DNA of 64,000 nt from Desulforhabdus sp. TSK (lineage in GTDB: Bacteria > Desulfobacterota > Syntrophobacteria > Syntrophobacterales > Syntrophobacteraceae), in the NCBI RefSeq assembly GCF_022836495.1, contig NZ_BQXM01000007.1, positions 62,001-126,000 on the forward strand, in the 5' to 3' direction. Below the pieces are notes generated by a model. The model had not been told where the DNA came from, searched no databases, and saw only the letters and a list, made by a program, of their open reading frames with translations. A program made the position numbers and the translations under genes. This document shows, one piece after another, positions 7,678-16,436 of this stretch; position 1 is the first letter of the stretch; each line of letters begins with the position of its first letter.

Positions 7678-9609
7678 ATGGCACAGCCACAGATTGAAGG
7701 AACCCTGCTGAAGCTGAAGGATCTGTCTCCACGCCCATGGCATTCTCTCTACCAAGAGAAGCTGGTTCCCGCAAGTGAAGCCCTGAAGGCTATCCGGCGA
7801 GGTCATCGCGTATTCATAGGATCGGGTTGCGGCGAACCCCAGCATCTGGCTCAGTGCCTGGAGGAAGTCATCCCACAGCTTTCGGACCTGGAAATCCTCC
7901 ACATCCTGAGTGTCGGCCAGACCCGCTACACCGAGGAGCAGTTCTTCGACAAATGCCGGCTGAAATCCTTTTTTGTGGCGGCGGCCACGCGTGAGGCCAT
8001 CGCCGAAGGACGCGCAGACTACACTCCCATCAACCTGGGCGACATTCCGGGACTTTTCCGAAGCGGGGCACTGCCCATCGACGTGGCGCTCATCCAGGTT
8101 TCGCCCCCCGACGAGCACGGCTTTTGCAGCTACGGTATCGCCGTCGACATCGTCAAGGCCGCGGCCGAAAGCGCACAGTACGTCATCGCCCAGGTGAACC
8201 CCCGGATGCCCATGATCCTTGGGGACACTTTCATCCATGTGAAGGACATCGACGCCCTGGTGGAATATGAGGAGCCTCTTCTCCAGGTGGGGATCCCCGT
8301 GCAGAATCCCATCGCCCAGGAGATCGGCAAAAACGTGGCCAAGCTCATCGATGACGGCTCCACCATTCGCGTCGGGGTGGGGAGTGTCTCCACGGCTGTT
8401 CTCTATGCCCTGGAAGAAAAGAAGGACCTGGGTGTCCATGCGGATATGCTGACAGACGCCTATCTTTATCTCGTAAAGAAGGGTGTCATCACCAACGCTC
8501 GAAAAACCCTCCACACGGGAAAAATCGTGAGCAGCTTTTGCCTGGGCACGCAGGAGCTTTACGACTTTGTCAACAATAACCCCATGGTGGCATTCTTCCC
8601 CATCGACTACACGAACAACTACCTGGTCATTTCTGAAAATGAAAAGATGATCACCATCAACTCGGGCCTGGAGGTCGATTTGACGGGGCAGGTCTGCTCC
8701 GATTCCCTGGGTTATGAAATATACAGTGGGGTGGGAGGTGCCGTCGATTTCATGCGCGGAGCACGGTATTCCAAGAAGGGGAAAGCGATTATCGTCCTTC
8801 CCGCCACGACCTTTGACGGACAGAAATCCCGCATTGTTCCCATTCTCTCCGAGGGCGCGGGCGTGGTGACCACTCGGGGCGGCGTGCAATACGTGGTGAC
8901 GGAATATGGAATCGCCAACCTCCACGGGAAGAGCATACGCGAACGGGCCCTGGCACTGATAGGCATCGCGCACCCGGACTTCCGGGAGGAGTTGATGCAG
9001 GAGGCTCAGAGGCTGAACTATCTGCGGAGGGAGCTGGTCTATATGGCGACTCCCAAGGCTCTCTATCCCTCAGAATGGGAGATGACCCAGATTTTCGACA
9101 GCACCACGCAGATCTTTTTCAGGCCCGCCAAGCCCACCGACGAACGTGCCCTGAAAGAGTTCTTCTATTCCCTTCCCAACGACGAATCCTACATCCGCTT
9201 CCTTTCCACCATGAAGGTATTTCCTCACTATGACCTGCAGCGTATGGTCAACATCGACTACGATCGAGAGATGACCATCATGGCACTGGCCGGTGAGATG
9301 GATGCCGAACGCATCATCGCCCTGGCGCGCTATACGCTGATCGATGAGAGCAAACACGCTGAGATCGATTTTGCCGTTCATCCGGACTACGGCCGTAAGG
9401 GGATTGCCAGTTTCCTCATTCAACACATCGTGGAGATCGCCCGAAAGAAAGGGATCCAGACACTCTCTGCCTATATCACTGCTGGAAATGAAAGGGTTTT
9501 CGGCGTGTTCCAGAAGCTGGGCTACGTCGTGGAAAGCTCCTACGTGGACGGAACCTACGAAATCACGCTGCATTTCGACCGCGCTGCCGAAATCTGCCTC
9601 CTGGATTGA
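7678..9609 (+). CDS. Acetyl-CoA hydrolase/transferase fused to a GNAT acetyltransferase domain
   Basis: 643 residues. Residues 1 to about 470 are an acetyl-CoA hydrolase/CoA-transferase (4-hydroxybutyrate CoA-transferase type): GSGCGEPQHL near the start, the catalytic-Glu-bearing C-terminal lobe, GGAVDFMRGA and TEYGIANLHGKS. Residues about 480-643 are a GNAT domain starting at FFRPAKPTDERALKEFF, with the acetyl-CoA loop HPDYGRKGIASFL. The first half exchanges CoA between carboxylates; the second could acetylate a protein or small molecule. GGGAGGA (7666-7672) lies 5 bases before the ATG. Domain-level calls are firm; substrates are not known. Confidence 0.85.
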   Translation: MAQPQIEGTLLKLKDLSPRPWHSLYQEKLVPASEALKAIRRGHRVFIGSGCGEPQHLAQCLEEVIPQLSDLEILHILSVGQTRYTEEQFFDKCRLKSFFVAAATREAIAEGRADYTPINLGDIPGLFRSGALPIDVALIQVSPPDEHGFCSYGIAVDIVKAAAESAQYVIAQVNPRMPMILGDTFIHVKDIDALVEYEEPLLQVGIPVQNPIAQEIGKNVAKLIDDGSTIRVGVGSVSTAVLYALEEKKDLGVHADMLTDAYLYLVKKGVITNARKTLHTGKIVSSFCLGTQELYDFVNNNPMVAFFPIDYTNNYLVISENEKMITINSGLEVDLTGQVCSDSLGYEIYSGVGGAVDFMRGARYSKKGKAIIVLPATTFDGQKSRIVPILSEGAGVVTTRGGVQYVVTEYGIANLHGKSIRERALALIGIAHPDFREELMQEAQRLNYLRRELVYMATPKALYPSEWEMTQIFDSTTQIFFRPAKPTDERALKEFFYSLPNDESYIRFLSTMKVFPHYDLQRMVNIDYDREMTIMALAGEMDAERIIALARYTLIDESKHAEIDFAVHPDYGRKGIASFLIQHIVEIARKKGIQTLSAYITAGNERVFGVFQKLGYVVESSYVDGTYEITLHFDRAAEICLLD

Positions 9610-9729
9610 CAGTTGCTCCCCAGAGGCACGAGGGGGGAGACGACAGCCTGGGGCGGCGGGACCTCCTGAGGAGACCAAAGCAGGGATCCCAGCCCATTGT
9701 TGTCGAGTCCCCGCAAGCTCAGCTGACGG

Positions 9730-10623
9730 ATGGCCATGACGGATCGACTCCGACACCTGGAAGAGGAAGTGGAACGTCTCAAGGCCGGGCTATCCCAGGT
9801 CAGGGAGGAAATGCGGGTATTGCGCCAGGAACTGGGCCGGCAGGTCCACCCGGTTGAAGCGATCCTGGGGCAAAGAGGACTCCCCATCCTCTCCCACGGG
9901 GATCAATCGCAGATACTCTTTCCCCCTCATTTCAGTCTCACACAGCTGGAGCGTTTTTACGGGCTCCTGCGACGGTATTCCTTCCGCCTCTTTCTGCGCG
10001 ATCTCATCCAGTTTCCTGAAGGGGAAAGCCTGGAGCCCCTCAGCCGCTATTGCTCTTTGCCGACCGTCCGATCCTACTTGCAAAGCATGGAACAGCTCGA
10101 GCTGGTGGAGATCCAGGCGGAGGGAGGTTACAGGTTGAAGCGGAGGGGAATCTCAAGTTTCGGCCCCACCCTGGAATGGTATGTCTGTGAAATTTTCCGC
10201 CGGGAATTCCTTGCCCCCGCACTCTTCAACCTGCGGTTGAAGCAAACACGCTCCGGCGGCGATTACGATGTCATCGGGATGGTGGCAGGATATCTCGTTT
10301 ATGTGGAGGTCAAATCTTCTCCCCCACGCGGCGTGGAAAGGCCTGCCGTTTCAGCATTCCTTCAGCGCATCGGCGATCTGCAGCCCCACATGTCCATCTT
10401 CCTGGTGGACACCGAGCTCCGCATGCGGGACAAGATGGTTCCTCTTTTCATGGAATCCTTGGCAAAAGAGGAGCGCAATCCGGAAGATTGGAGCGTGGAG
10501 CGACTCGTCCATGAAATATTTCATATCCGGCATGCTATTTATTTGATCAACAGCCAAAAAGGGATATATAGCAATCTACGGCGGTGTTTTAGAGATTTTC
10601 TGAGCCATCATAAAAAGATATGA
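9730..10623 (+). CDS. Uncharacterised protein with coiled coil and PD-(D/E)XK nuclease-like core
   Basis: 297 residues. The first 40 residues are a heptad-rich coiled coil. Residues about 65-145 look like a winged-helix or helical segment (PTVRSYLQSMEQLELVEI). Residues 175-197 (GGDYDVIGMV, then YLVYVEVKSS) place D180, E193 and K195 in the D-x(n)-E-x-K arrangement of the PD-(D/E)XK fold used by restriction-type nucleases. The C-terminus is charged. No partner methylase is adjacent. No strong ribosome binding site is visible; an ATG at 9736 is an alternative start. Nuclease activity is inferred only from the motif. Confidence 0.6.
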   Translation: MAMTDRLRHLEEEVERLKAGLSQVREEMRVLRQELGRQVHPVEAILGQRGLPILSHGDQSQILFPPHFSLTQLERFYGLLRRYSFRLFLRDLIQFPEGESLEPLSRYCSLPTVRSYLQSMEQLELVEIQAEGGYRLKRRGISSFGPTLEWYVCEIFRREFLAPALFNLRLKQTRSGGDYDVIGMVAGYLVYVEVKSSPPRGVERPAVSAFLQRIGDLQPHMSIFLVDTELRMRDKMVPLFMESLAKEERNPEDWSVERLVHEIFHIRHAIYLINSQKGIYSNLRRCFRDFLSHHKKI

Positions 10624-10745
10624 CGGCTTTGTTGCAGAAAAACCGAGCTATCCTGCAATGTTTTCATGGCCTGTGACTGTTTGAAGCTTTCAGGCAGCTC
10701 ATTCGATTTCGATTGATCTCGATCCCAAGCGGTTTCTATCTGCTT

Positions 10746-11426
10746 ATGACGCGTCTGATTCAGTGCCTCCACATCTCCAAGGGATATCCACCGGCTGATC
10801 CAGTCCTGCAGGATATCAACCTGGACATCTTTCAAGGCGATTTCGCCTTTTTGCTGGGGAAAGGCGGCTCGGGGAAAAGCACATTTCTCAAGGTTTTGCT
10901 GGGTCTTGAGCCTCCTGACCAGGGTCACGTCCTCATCGAGGAACGGGACATCGCGGAAATTCCCCCTCGGGAAATTCCTTTTTTCAGAAGGCAGTTGGGG
11001 ATTGTCTTACAGGATTCCAAGCTCCTGATGCACCGCAGTGTCTTCAGAAATGTGGCGCTGCCCCTGGAGGTTGCCGGCAGTGGGGAAGCTTTCGCACAAA
11101 AGAGAGCTTTTGCCCTGCTCCGCATGCTGGGACTGGAGGAAAAGGGTGCCCTGTCGTGCAAGTGCCTTTCGGCATCCGAAAGACAACGTGTGGCGATCGC
11201 GCGTGCCGTGGTGAACGATCCGGTCATCCTGTTTGCGGATGAGCCGACAGGGGGATTGGATGCGCAGGAAGCGCGCCGGGTCATGAAGCTCCTGGAGGAT
11301 GTGAGAGTGATGGGAACCACCGTGATCCTGGCCACACACAATGCCTCCCTTCCCACGGCAGTCCCGGGGAGCCGGGTTCTTGTCCTGCACCAGGGGAAAA
11401 TCACCGAACAAACCGCAGCGGAATGA
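10746..11426 (+). CDS. ftsE: Cell-division ABC ATPase FtsE
   Basis: 226 residues. Walker A is GKGGSGKST, Walker B is VILFADEPTGGLD, and the H-loop is ATHN. The ABC signature reads LSASERQRVAIARA rather than LSGGQ, a degenerate form. FtsE with FtsX forms a membrane complex that couples ATP use to activation of peptidoglycan hydrolases at the septum. The ATG at 10746 fits the family N-terminus better than an upstream TTG at 10713. It is three bases upstream of ftsX. Confidence 0.9.
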   Translation: MTRLIQCLHISKGYPPADPVLQDINLDIFQGDFAFLLGKGGSGKSTFLKVLLGLEPPDQGHVLIEERDIAEIPPREIPFFRRQLGIVLQDSKLLMHRSVFRNVALPLEVAGSGEAFAQKRAFALLRMLGLEEKGALSCKCLSASERQRVAIARAVVNDPVILFADEPTGGLDAQEARRVMKLLEDVRVMGTTVILATHNASLPTAVPGSRVLVLHQGKITEQTAAE

Positions 11427-11429
11427 TTT

Positions 11430-12317
11430 ATGCTCAATGATACCCTTTCGCGCCTTATCGATCGCACCCGGGATGCACTGCGTTTCCATCTCATCCCCTG
11501 GCTGAGCACTGTCATTGCCGTAAGCCTCTGTTTTTATCTTCTTGCGATCCTATCCTGCCTTGCCGCCACCTACCGCCTCTCCAGGCCTTCCTGGACGGCA
11601 GAGGATCGAGCCACCGTCTACATGCACCCGGACATTTGCCGTCAGGTGCAGGAAGGCCTTGCGGAAGAGCTGAGATCCCGGCCCGAGATCCGCCACGTTT
11701 CCTTGATTTCACAGGAGGACGCGCGGAGAAGAACCGAGGCGCTTCTGGGCCAGTGGAAAGGGGTGTTGACAGGCTTGGGCGACACCTTCTTCCCCCCTTC
11801 CCTGGAGGTTCAATTCCAACCCGAAACGCTGGGCTCCAAAAATCTGGATGCCCTCATAACAAAGATCAGGCAATCTCCGGAGGTCGAAGACATCCTGTAC
11901 GGAAGGGGGCAATCCAGGCCGATGGTGGAAGGAACCACCGCCGTGGAATACCTGTGGTGGGGAGGGATGGGCTTTGCGGGTGCTGTCGCGCTTCTGATGC
12001 TTTTCCTCTCCAGTCGTGCCCTGATTTTGTCCGGTCGGGATGCACTGGAAATCTACAGCCTTGCAGGAGCAACGGATTTCTATAGCCAGGCGCCCTTCTA
12101 CCTGGCGGGAATCATGCAAGGATGTGTCGGGGCGCTTTTGGCGGTTGGGCTTTCAGTCTTCTCGACGGCTCAATTTCAGACGGTCCTCCCCCCCTTATTG
12201 ATTCCAGTGGTCTCTTTGAAGGCATGGCAGCAGCTCTTCCTCGCCGTGGGGCTGCTGTCATGCGGGGCTGTGCTCGGATCGGCAGGCACCTGGCTGGCCT
12301 TGAAGAAAAGTGCGTGA
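11430..12317 (+). CDS. ftsX: Cell-division permease-like protein FtsX
   Basis: 295 residues. One membrane segment near residues 22-45, an extracytoplasmic domain of about 120 residues (with RHVSLISQEDARRRTEALLG, typical of the FtsX ectodomain), then three membrane segments around 170-290, the usual four-segment FtsX topology. The ectodomain recruits the EnvC-type activator encoded next. It is located in the inner membrane at the division site. Its 3' end overlaps the start of the next gene. Confidence 0.88.
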   Translation: MLNDTLSRLIDRTRDALRFHLIPWLSTVIAVSLCFYLLAILSCLAATYRLSRPSWTAEDRATVYMHPDICRQVQEGLAEELRSRPEIRHVSLISQEDARRRTEALLGQWKGVLTGLGDTFFPPSLEVQFQPETLGSKNLDALITKIRQSPEVEDILYGRGQSRPMVEGTTAVEYLWWGGMGFAGAVALLMLFLSSRALILSGRDALEIYSLAGATDFYSQAPFYLAGIMQGCVGALLAVGLSVFSTAQFQTVLPPLLIPVVSLKAWQQLFLAVGLLSCGAVLGSAGTWLALKKSA

Positions 12318-13488
12318 CTCTACATGGAGGTTTTCCCGCGCAGCAATGGTGGCTTCCACTCTAGTCTGCCTTGCCATCCTGTGGCCGTGCCTCCTTTTCA
12401 TGGGAGGACAATGCGCGGCGCAGGTTCGTCCCGCCGCATCCAACCCCATGAGGGGCGAATCGGAATTCCGGGATGCAGGGCCGTTTCGGTCGCGGGAATT
12501 GAAAGTTTCCATCCTGGAACAGTTGGATCTAAAGCTGCCCCGGTTGGTGGCTCAGAAAGAGGAACTGCTCCAACAGCTGCAGAAGCTGGAAGCAGAACAG
12601 TCTGAAATGACTCAAACTCTCCAGGCTCTCCGCATCGAGCTGGTACAGCGCGCCGAGATGGCAAAAGCCCGCTTGGTCGCTCTTTACAAGTTTCAACAAA
12701 TGGGCTATGCAATTTCTTTGCTTTCTACCCATGATCTTCGAGAGGCCCCATGGATGGAGCGCATCACAAAGAGACTTTTGGAGGAGGACCACCGCATCCT
12801 GCGTGATCTGGAGGACCGACAGACCGCCCTCCGGAACCTCGAAATGATCCTTTCTCAGATCAGTGATCGCACCAGCGCCATCAGGCTTCAAAAAGAGGCT
12901 CGGGAGCAAGAGATCCTTTCTGTTCAACGCAAGAAAGCAGAGCTCCTGGACCAGGTCCGTCAGGATGAAAGCCTCTACGCTCAGTATCATGCAGCGTTCA
13001 TGGAGAACCGGCAAAAACAGGGGGACAGCGCCCTTTATCGAAAGCCCATTTTTGACTTTCGATCCGGGACCTTTTCCGAGCTTCGAGGTGCTCTGCCCCT
13101 CCCCACAGCCGGGAAGGTCATCAACACTTACACAACAGAGGGAGGGGCCGGCACGCCGTCCCTGTATCAAAACGGGATCGTCATCCAGGCTCCCGTGGGG
13201 CAGCCGGTGCAGGCCGTTTACGGCGGCCTGGTGGTTTACGCCGACTGGTTCAAGGAATACGGCAAGGTGATGATCATCGATCACGGCGACCACTACTACA
13301 GCTTGATCGCTCATGCCGAGGAGCTTCTGCGCAGCGTGGGCGACAGCGTGGAATCGGGCGAACAGATAGCCACGGTTGGAAATTCCGGCTCTTCAAGTGG
13401 AGCCGGGATTTATTTTGAGTTGAGACATTATGGAAAAGCAGTCGATCCCATGGAATGGTTGGCGGTTCATACTATTTTGACAGAGTGA
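12310..13488 (+). CDS. envC: EnvC-like murein hydrolase activator (degenerate M23/LytM domain)
   Basis: 392 residues. A signal-anchor-like hydrophobic segment (about 13-37) is followed by a long coiled coil (about 60-220) and a C-terminal LytM domain from NGIVIQAPVGQPVQ to IYFELRHYGKAVDPMEWL. Zinc-liganding residues of active M23 enzymes are missing: the H-x3-D region reads QNGIVI and the HLHFE region reads GIYFELR. This matches EnvC, which activates amidases rather than cutting peptidoglycan itself. Start GTG at 12310 overlaps ftsX by 8 bases; an ATG at 12346 is an alternative. Confidence 0.85.
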   Translation: MRDSTWRFSRAAMVASTLVCLAILWPCLLFMGGQCAAQVRPAASNPMRGESEFRDAGPFRSRELKVSILEQLDLKLPRLVAQKEELLQQLQKLEAEQSEMTQTLQALRIELVQRAEMAKARLVALYKFQQMGYAISLLSTHDLREAPWMERITKRLLEEDHRILRDLEDRQTALRNLEMILSQISDRTSAIRLQKEAREQEILSVQRKKAELLDQVRQDESLYAQYHAAFMENRQKQGDSALYRKPIFDFRSGTFSELRGALPLPTAGKVINTYTTEGGAGTPSLYQNGIVIQAPVGQPVQAVYGGLVVYADWFKEYGKVMIIDHGDHYYSLIAHAEELLRSVGDSVESGEQIATVGNSGSSSGAGIYFELRHYGKAVDPMEWLAVHTILTE

Positions 13489-13498
13489 GGAAGTCCCC

Positions 13499-14818
13499 AT
13501 GTTAAAAAACAGAAAACGGACGATAGTGCTGATTGTCGGTATCTCTTTCCTGCTGCTGGGTTGGTCCGGGCTGAAGGCCAAGACAAACCAGGAAAATTCG
13601 GACATCTACCAATACCTGAAGCTTTTCAGTGATGTCCTGAATATCGTCCAGGACAACTATGTGGAAAAAGCGGATTCCAAGAAGCTCATCTACGGAGCAG
13701 TGACGGGAATGCTGCGCGAACTGGACCCCCATTCCTCATTTCTGAAGCCTGAAGACTACAAGGAACTGCAGATCGAAACCAAGGGGAAATTTGGAGGGCT
13801 GGGGATCGAGATTTCCATTCGAGACGGTGTTTTGACGGTCGTCTCTCCCCTGGAAGATACGCCCGCAGACAAGGCCGGCATTCAGGCCAATGATCAGATC
13901 GTGAAAATCGACGATCAGCCGACCCAGGACATGTCCCTCATGGATGCCGTTCAGAAAATGCGCGGCCCCAAAGGCACCAAGGTGAAGTTGACCATTATCC
14001 GCAAGGGAGAGCGCAAACCGCTGGAGTTCGAACTGGTACGGGACATTATTGCTATCCAGAGCATCAAGTACAGGACGCTCGATACCGGTTACGGCTATGT
14101 GCGCATTTCCAGCTTCCAGAGCGGCACATCCACCGATCTGCGCAAAGCCTTGGATGCCCTGGAGGAACAAAACCACCCGCTGAACGGTTTGGTCCTCGAC
14201 CTGAGAAACGATCCCGGTGGGTTGTTGGACCAGGCGGTGGAGGTCAGCGACGAATTCTTGGACAAGGGATTGATCGTTTACACGGGGGGACGCCTTGAGA
14301 GTCAGAAAATGCGCTTCGAAGCGCACAAGAACTCCAAGCCCCGGGACTATCCCATCGTCGTTCTGGTCAACTCCGGCAGCGCCAGCGCTTCTGAAATCGT
14401 GGCGGGCGCTCTGCAAGACCATAAAAGGGCGCTTGTTCTGGGAGAGCCCACCTTTGGAAAGGGATCGGTCCAGACGGTCATCCCTCTGAATGACGGGTCC
14501 GCCCTGCGCCTGACCACTTCTCTCTACTACACCCCTTCCGGGCGATCCATCCAGGCAAAGGGCATCGAACCGGATATCCTGGTGAAACGGGAGCTGCCTC
14601 CCAAGGAAGATGAGGACAACACCGAAGAGATGCGCCGCATCCGCGAAAAGGACCTTCCCCGTCATATGGAAAACAAGAAGACGGAAAACCCTGAATCGGA
14701 AGTGAATAGCATGCAGGCGGAAACTCAAAAAATGCTGGCTCAGGACAATCAGCTGCGGCGAGCCCTGGACCTGTTGAAGGGCTATAAAATCATGAATCAA
14801 TCCATTGCCAATCAGTAG
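13499..14818 (+). CDS. ctpA: S41-family carboxy-terminal processing protease
   Basis: 439 residues. An N-terminal hydrophobic segment (8-25) exports or anchors it. The PDZ domain lies at about 95-180 (KFGGLGIEISIRDGVLTVVS) and the S41 core follows, with the catalytic Ser in NSGSASASEIVAGAL and the catalytic Lys in PTFGKGSVQT. The C-terminal 70 residues are charged and helical. The protease trims periplasmic proteins and often regulates peptidoglycan hydrolases. AGGAAG precedes the ATG by 6 bases, and only 10 bases separate it from envC, so it belongs to the same operon. Confidence 0.93.
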   Translation: MLKNRKRTIVLIVGISFLLLGWSGLKAKTNQENSDIYQYLKLFSDVLNIVQDNYVEKADSKKLIYGAVTGMLRELDPHSSFLKPEDYKELQIETKGKFGGLGIEISIRDGVLTVVSPLEDTPADKAGIQANDQIVKIDDQPTQDMSLMDAVQKMRGPKGTKVKLTIIRKGERKPLEFELVRDIIAIQSIKYRTLDTGYGYVRISSFQSGTSTDLRKALDALEEQNHPLNGLVLDLRNDPGGLLDQAVEVSDEFLDKGLIVYTGGRLESQKMRFEAHKNSKPRDYPIVVLVNSGSASASEIVAGALQDHKRALVLGEPTFGKGSVQTVIPLNDGSALRLTTSLYYTPSGRSIQAKGIEPDILVKRELPPKEDEDNTEEMRRIREKDLPRHMENKKTENPESEVNSMQAETQKMLAQDNQLRRALDLLKGYKIMNQSIANQ

Positions 14819-14836
14819 GTCTGTTTTCGATTCGTT

Positions 14837-16270
14837 ATGTCTTCATCGGGAGCTCCCAAGAGAACAGACGAAACTCCGGCGGGGCGGAATTCTTCCAACA
14901 CGGGCGGAAAACGCCCCCCCGGAAAAACCGCTCGAAGATCCAGGCGTGGAGCTGCAAAGCTCTTCGCCTTTGGATCCCGCAAATTTTCCTTCCTGCCGCT
15001 CCTTACCTTATGGGTGCTGGCCATTGTCGTTTTAGGTGGCCTCATCTATTGGGGAGAAAACTCCATCAAACGTTCTTCCTCCCCGGCAGCCCGCATTGCG
15101 ACCTCGTCGGCCACCCCTGAAAAACGACCCTCTTCCAGGGAGGAACCCCAGCAGGACACAAACCGAACGGAGTCCATGCCTTCGGAACCGCCTTCCGCAC
15201 AGTCCCAGGCCGCTTCCTCCAGGGATGATACGGCCCAAATCGCCAGGCACCCGAAGCCCAAAGGCGGCGACAGGGACCAGGAGACGCATCCGCCCCCTCA
15301 AATCGCTCTTTCCGAAGCGGCAAGCGAACAGCAGTCTTCAAAGCCCACAACGGTCAGGGAGGAGCGCAGTACACCTGCTCCCCACGCCGACAGCCCCTTG
15401 CCCCCTTTCAAGGAGATCACTCCCGCCCAGCGGTCCACGCCTTCGGCAGCCGCCGGCAAGCCCGAGAGGGCGGAAGCCCCAGTGCATAAGGAGAAGCTCT
15501 CCCTTGCCCTGAACCGTCCTGAACCTTTAGCTGAGCCCTCAGTGAAGCATCCTGTTCCTCCACCGGCGCCGCCGCCCACGGTAGCCCGAGTGGCCATTGT
15601 CATCGATGACTTTGGACAGGACCTGGAAATGGCCAGGAAATTCCTGGAAATCCCCCTTCCCGTCACGTTTTCGGTACTTCCCTATCAGAGCCATAGCAAG
15701 GAAATCGCTCAACTTGCCCACGATCGCCATCGTGAAGTTCTTCTCCATCTCCCCATGGAGCCCCACGGATACCCCAAGACCAATCCCGGCGACGGCGCTC
15801 TGCTCCTCAGCATGACTCAGGACCAGATGCAGCGGACTCTGGAATCCGCCTTGGATTCCAGCCCGTTTGCATCGGGAGTGAATAACCACATGGGGTCCCG
15901 GTTTACCGAAGACACCCGTTCCATGAAGACTCTCCTGAAAGAATTACAGGAGAGGAATCTCTATTTTCTTGACAGTTATACGAGCCCCAAGAGCACGGGA
16001 TTGGCTGCGGCACGGAATTTTCGGATGCCTGTGGGGCGCAGGGATATATTTCTGGACCACGAGGTGAAGGAAGAGTTCACGCGCGCACAGATCCAACGGC
16101 TCATTCGAAAAGCCAAAATCCAGGGCACCGCCATCGCCATAGGGCATCCCCACGACAGCACGCTCCGAGTCCTTCGAGAGAGTGCCGGCAAGTTTCGGGA
16201 GGCAGGCATCGCCGTCGTCCCCGCCGGGCAGCTCGTTACGGACCCTTCACCTACAGGGACCAGGAAATGA
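14837..16270 (+). CDS. Divergent polysaccharide deacetylase family protein (YibQ-like)
   Basis: 477 residues. A basic N-terminus precedes a membrane segment at about 53-75, then a long low-complexity Pro/Ser/Glu/Ala linker to about residue 245. The C-terminal domain begins VARVAIVIDDFGQD and contains LHLPMEP, NNHMGSRFTED and IAIGHPHDSTL, the pattern of the YibQ/divergent polysaccharide deacetylase family. These envelope proteins sit beside envC and ctpA in many Gram-negative genomes; their substrate is not established. Asp and His residues of the deacetylase metal site appear conserved. It is the last gene of the ftsE operon. Confidence 0.88.
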   Translation: MSSSGAPKRTDETPAGRNSSNTGGKRPPGKTARRSRRGAAKLFAFGSRKFSFLPLLTLWVLAIVVLGGLIYWGENSIKRSSSPAARIATSSATPEKRPSSREEPQQDTNRTESMPSEPPSAQSQAASSRDDTAQIARHPKPKGGDRDQETHPPPQIALSEAASEQQSSKPTTVREERSTPAPHADSPLPPFKEITPAQRSTPSAAAGKPERAEAPVHKEKLSLALNRPEPLAEPSVKHPVPPPAPPPTVARVAIVIDDFGQDLEMARKFLEIPLPVTFSVLPYQSHSKEIAQLAHDRHREVLLHLPMEPHGYPKTNPGDGALLLSMTQDQMQRTLESALDSSPFASGVNNHMGSRFTEDTRSMKTLLKELQERNLYFLDSYTSPKSTGLAAARNFRMPVGRRDIFLDHEVKEEFTRAQIQRLIRKAKIQGTAIAIGHPHDSTLRVLRESAGKFREAGIAVVPAGQLVTDPSPTGTRK

Positions 16271-16436
16271 AGCGATGGGGCGGGGCTGTTTCCTTCGATA
16301 CCTGGCAAATGATTTGCTCTTGACCTTTGAAAAGGGAAAAGCTATCCATCCGGCATGGGCTGTGCAAGGTCATAATTTGTAAATAAGGCCTTTTCATTAT
16401 AAACCGAGTATCTGAATAGGGAGGATCCTCTGCCAT

